From Coprobacter secundus (lineage in GTDB: Bacteria; Bacteroidota; Bacteroidia; Bacteroidales; Coprobacteraceae), in contig JTDA01000004.1 of NCBI GenBank assembly GCA_000803105.1, positions 186,001-250,000 of the forward strand: a stretch of DNA of 64,000 bases, read 5' to 3'. Shown here piece after piece: positions 63,008-64,000 of this stretch; position 1 is the stretch's first letter, and the number at the start of each line of letters is the position of its first letter. Position numbers and translations under genes: made by a program. A model generated the notes under the pieces. It was not told the DNA's origin. It searched no databases and saw only the letters and a list, made by a program, of their open reading frames with translations.

Positions 63008-64000
63008 TTACAATATATCTTTATATTTCTCAAGTATTTTTTCTTTACGTTCCCGCTCGCTTTTATTCAATGCAAATCCCATATATTTGCAAGCGTGATC
63101 GTTCTTCAAAATACAAATACAAACTCTTTTAAATGTAGGTATCTCTCTAAACTCTGCAATATCTATATCATCCAAATACTCCATTCTTACAGGCTTTTTT
63201 GTGGTTTTATAATTTGTATCAGGCATGACAGTAATCTCGATTCCCGCATTCTTCAACTTCTGGATTGTTTCATCCGAAAGACAACCTCCTTTTCTACGCC
63301 AAAAATCAATACTGACAGATAACTTTTCAAGATAATTATTTCGTGTCGATTCAGGAAGCGTAGATAATAGAAAATGCATATAACTCTCCCACGTATGACC
63401 TTCAGGCAACTTGACCGACTGCCAACCGACTGCAGATGTGCCCCCATATATACCTGAAAAGTTCACACCGTTAACTCGTCCGATCAATCGTCCCCAAGTA
63501 TTAGGGTCTATCGCCCGATATAAATGCAGGCTCTCTTGCGCAGGAGAAATAAAAGGACTGGCAACGCGCTGACGATCTAAACTAATGCCCGCTTTATAAT
63601 ACAAATCATATAACCGATTATAATCCCAACCGAACTTTCCATTTGCAGTCCACACGTCGGTGGTTTGCCAATCATATATCGGATAAACGTTGAATATATT
63701 ATCATATAGTTTTTTCGTCCACTTTAATCCCATGAATTTACTATAAACATTCTCTCGATAAATTGTACGCCATCGATTCAAACTTTCTTGGGTACGGATA
63801 CCTACCATACAACACGTACGTCGTGCTTTCTTCCGCCTATGTAACCATTCACAAAATTTAAACTGAAACTCGTAATCCCACATGTCAGGATCATAAAAAG
63901 GAAAATCTTTTACAGAATAACATCCCTCAGGCATCCGACGCACCCATAAATCACGCATCGACTCCTCCCACGGACGCCAATATGTTTGGTACATAGAAGC
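63008..64000 (-). CDS. IbrA-like DUF3440/PAPS-reductase-family protein (5' end outside window)
   Basis: At least 328 residues are visible; the frame stays open to the window edge, so the ATG at 63994 is probably internal. The seen part has WRPWEESMRDLW, CMVGIRTQESLNRW (the family's GIR(T/S)xES-type sulfate/adenylate-region motif), YPIYDWQTTDVW, and a DUF3440 region with GGTSAVGWQSV and PEGHTWESYMHFLLSTLP. The N-terminal SGGKDST-type PP-loop expected in PAPS-reductase relatives should lie beyond base 64000. It is the first visible gene of the operon with the ParB-like and YfcE-like genes. Confidence 0.85.
   Translation of the reverse strand, partial: ASMYQTYWRPWEESMRDLWVRRMPEGCYSVKDFPFYDPDMWDYEFQFKFCEWLHRRKKARRTCCMVGIRTQESLNRWRTIYRENVYSKFMGLKWTKKLYDNIFNVYPIYDWQTTDVWTANGKFGWDYNRLYDLYYKAGISLDRQRVASPFISPAQESLHLYRAIDPNTWGRLIGRVNGVNFSGIYGGTSAVGWQSVKLPEGHTWESYMHFLLSTLPESTRNNYLEKLSVSIDFWRRKGGCLSDETIQKLKNAGIEITVMPDTNYKTTKKPVRMEYLDDIDIAEFREIPTFKRVCICILKNDHACKYMGFALNKSERERKEKILEKYKDIL

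Noticed and set aside
1-64000. CRISPR array, tRNA/rRNA genes, prophage or intact insertion sequence
   Set aside because: No regularly spaced direct repeats, no cloverleaf-like or rRNA sequence that I could recognise, and no transposase, integrase or phage structural genes among the frames.

Overview
The window is about 64 kb of AT-rich chromosome (roughly 37-38% GC by eye) from a member of the Bacteroidota, most likely a gut Bacteroidales. The evidence is a SusC/SusD polysaccharide-utilisation locus, promoters of the TAnnTTTG type typical of this phylum, many lipoprotein signal peptides, System II fused CcsBA, diaminopimelate dehydrogenase, and start codons without Shine-Dalgarno sequences. 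A Coprobacter/Barnesiella-like source would fit the base composition and gene set, but that is inference. I see no rRNA, tRNA, CRISPR array, intact insertion sequence or prophage.

Layout. 1-7 kb: the end of pth, an Hsp15-like S4 protein, a voltage-gated K+ channel with a zinc ribbon, ilvE, an MsrB-MsrA fusion that has lost both catalytic cysteines, a tannase-family esterase and an exported C1B peptidase. 7-15 kb: an HD hydrolase, an LptD-like outer-membrane protein, RNase Z, an oxidoreductase and ribosomal protein S1. 15-25 kb: housekeeping genes (an MTA/SAH-type nucleosidase, tadA, a SIMPL protein, a YczE-like membrane protein, yraN, a YjbR protein, birA, a TPR lipoprotein, pyrH, frr, rsgA) and a GH27 alpha-galactosidase. 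24.9-30.6 kb: a five-gene MacAB-TolC-type efflux operon. 31-43 kb: thyA-folA, a PepSY-like lipoprotein, a 48-residue small protein, a GH123-type hydrolase, an AlbA_2 protein, ddh, lgt, an EamA transporter, a DoxX protein, a sialate O-acetylesterase and a DEAD-box helicase.

44-58.8 kb is the accessory heart of the window. A SusC/SusD pair is followed by a GH85-type endo-beta-N-acetylglucosaminidase, which points to N-glycan use. Next comes a decayed stretch holding a PatB-like C-S lyase with an in-frame TGA and the N-terminal stub of a GH88-like hydrolase. After that is a membrane-spanning regulator with propeller, Y_Y_Y and AraC domains but no kinase or receiver. A convergent NahK-like N-acetylhexosamine kinase completes a plausible path from host N-glycan to HexNAc-1-phosphate. 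The GH123 enzyme, GH27 enzyme and sialate O-acetylesterase elsewhere in the window also suit host-glycan foraging. 58.9-64 kb holds ccsBA and then a tight operon of an IbrA-like (DUF3440) protein cut by the window edge, an IbrB-like ParB protein and a YfcE-like phosphoesterase.

The most unusual non-genic signal is a family of diverged intergenic repeats of about 125-200 bp (near 30.8, 35.7, 36.8 and 54.2 kb). They share internal blocks and imperfect inverted ends and look like MITE-type elements. Isolated end-like sequences occur elsewhere, one of them forming the last codons of the GH88 stub.
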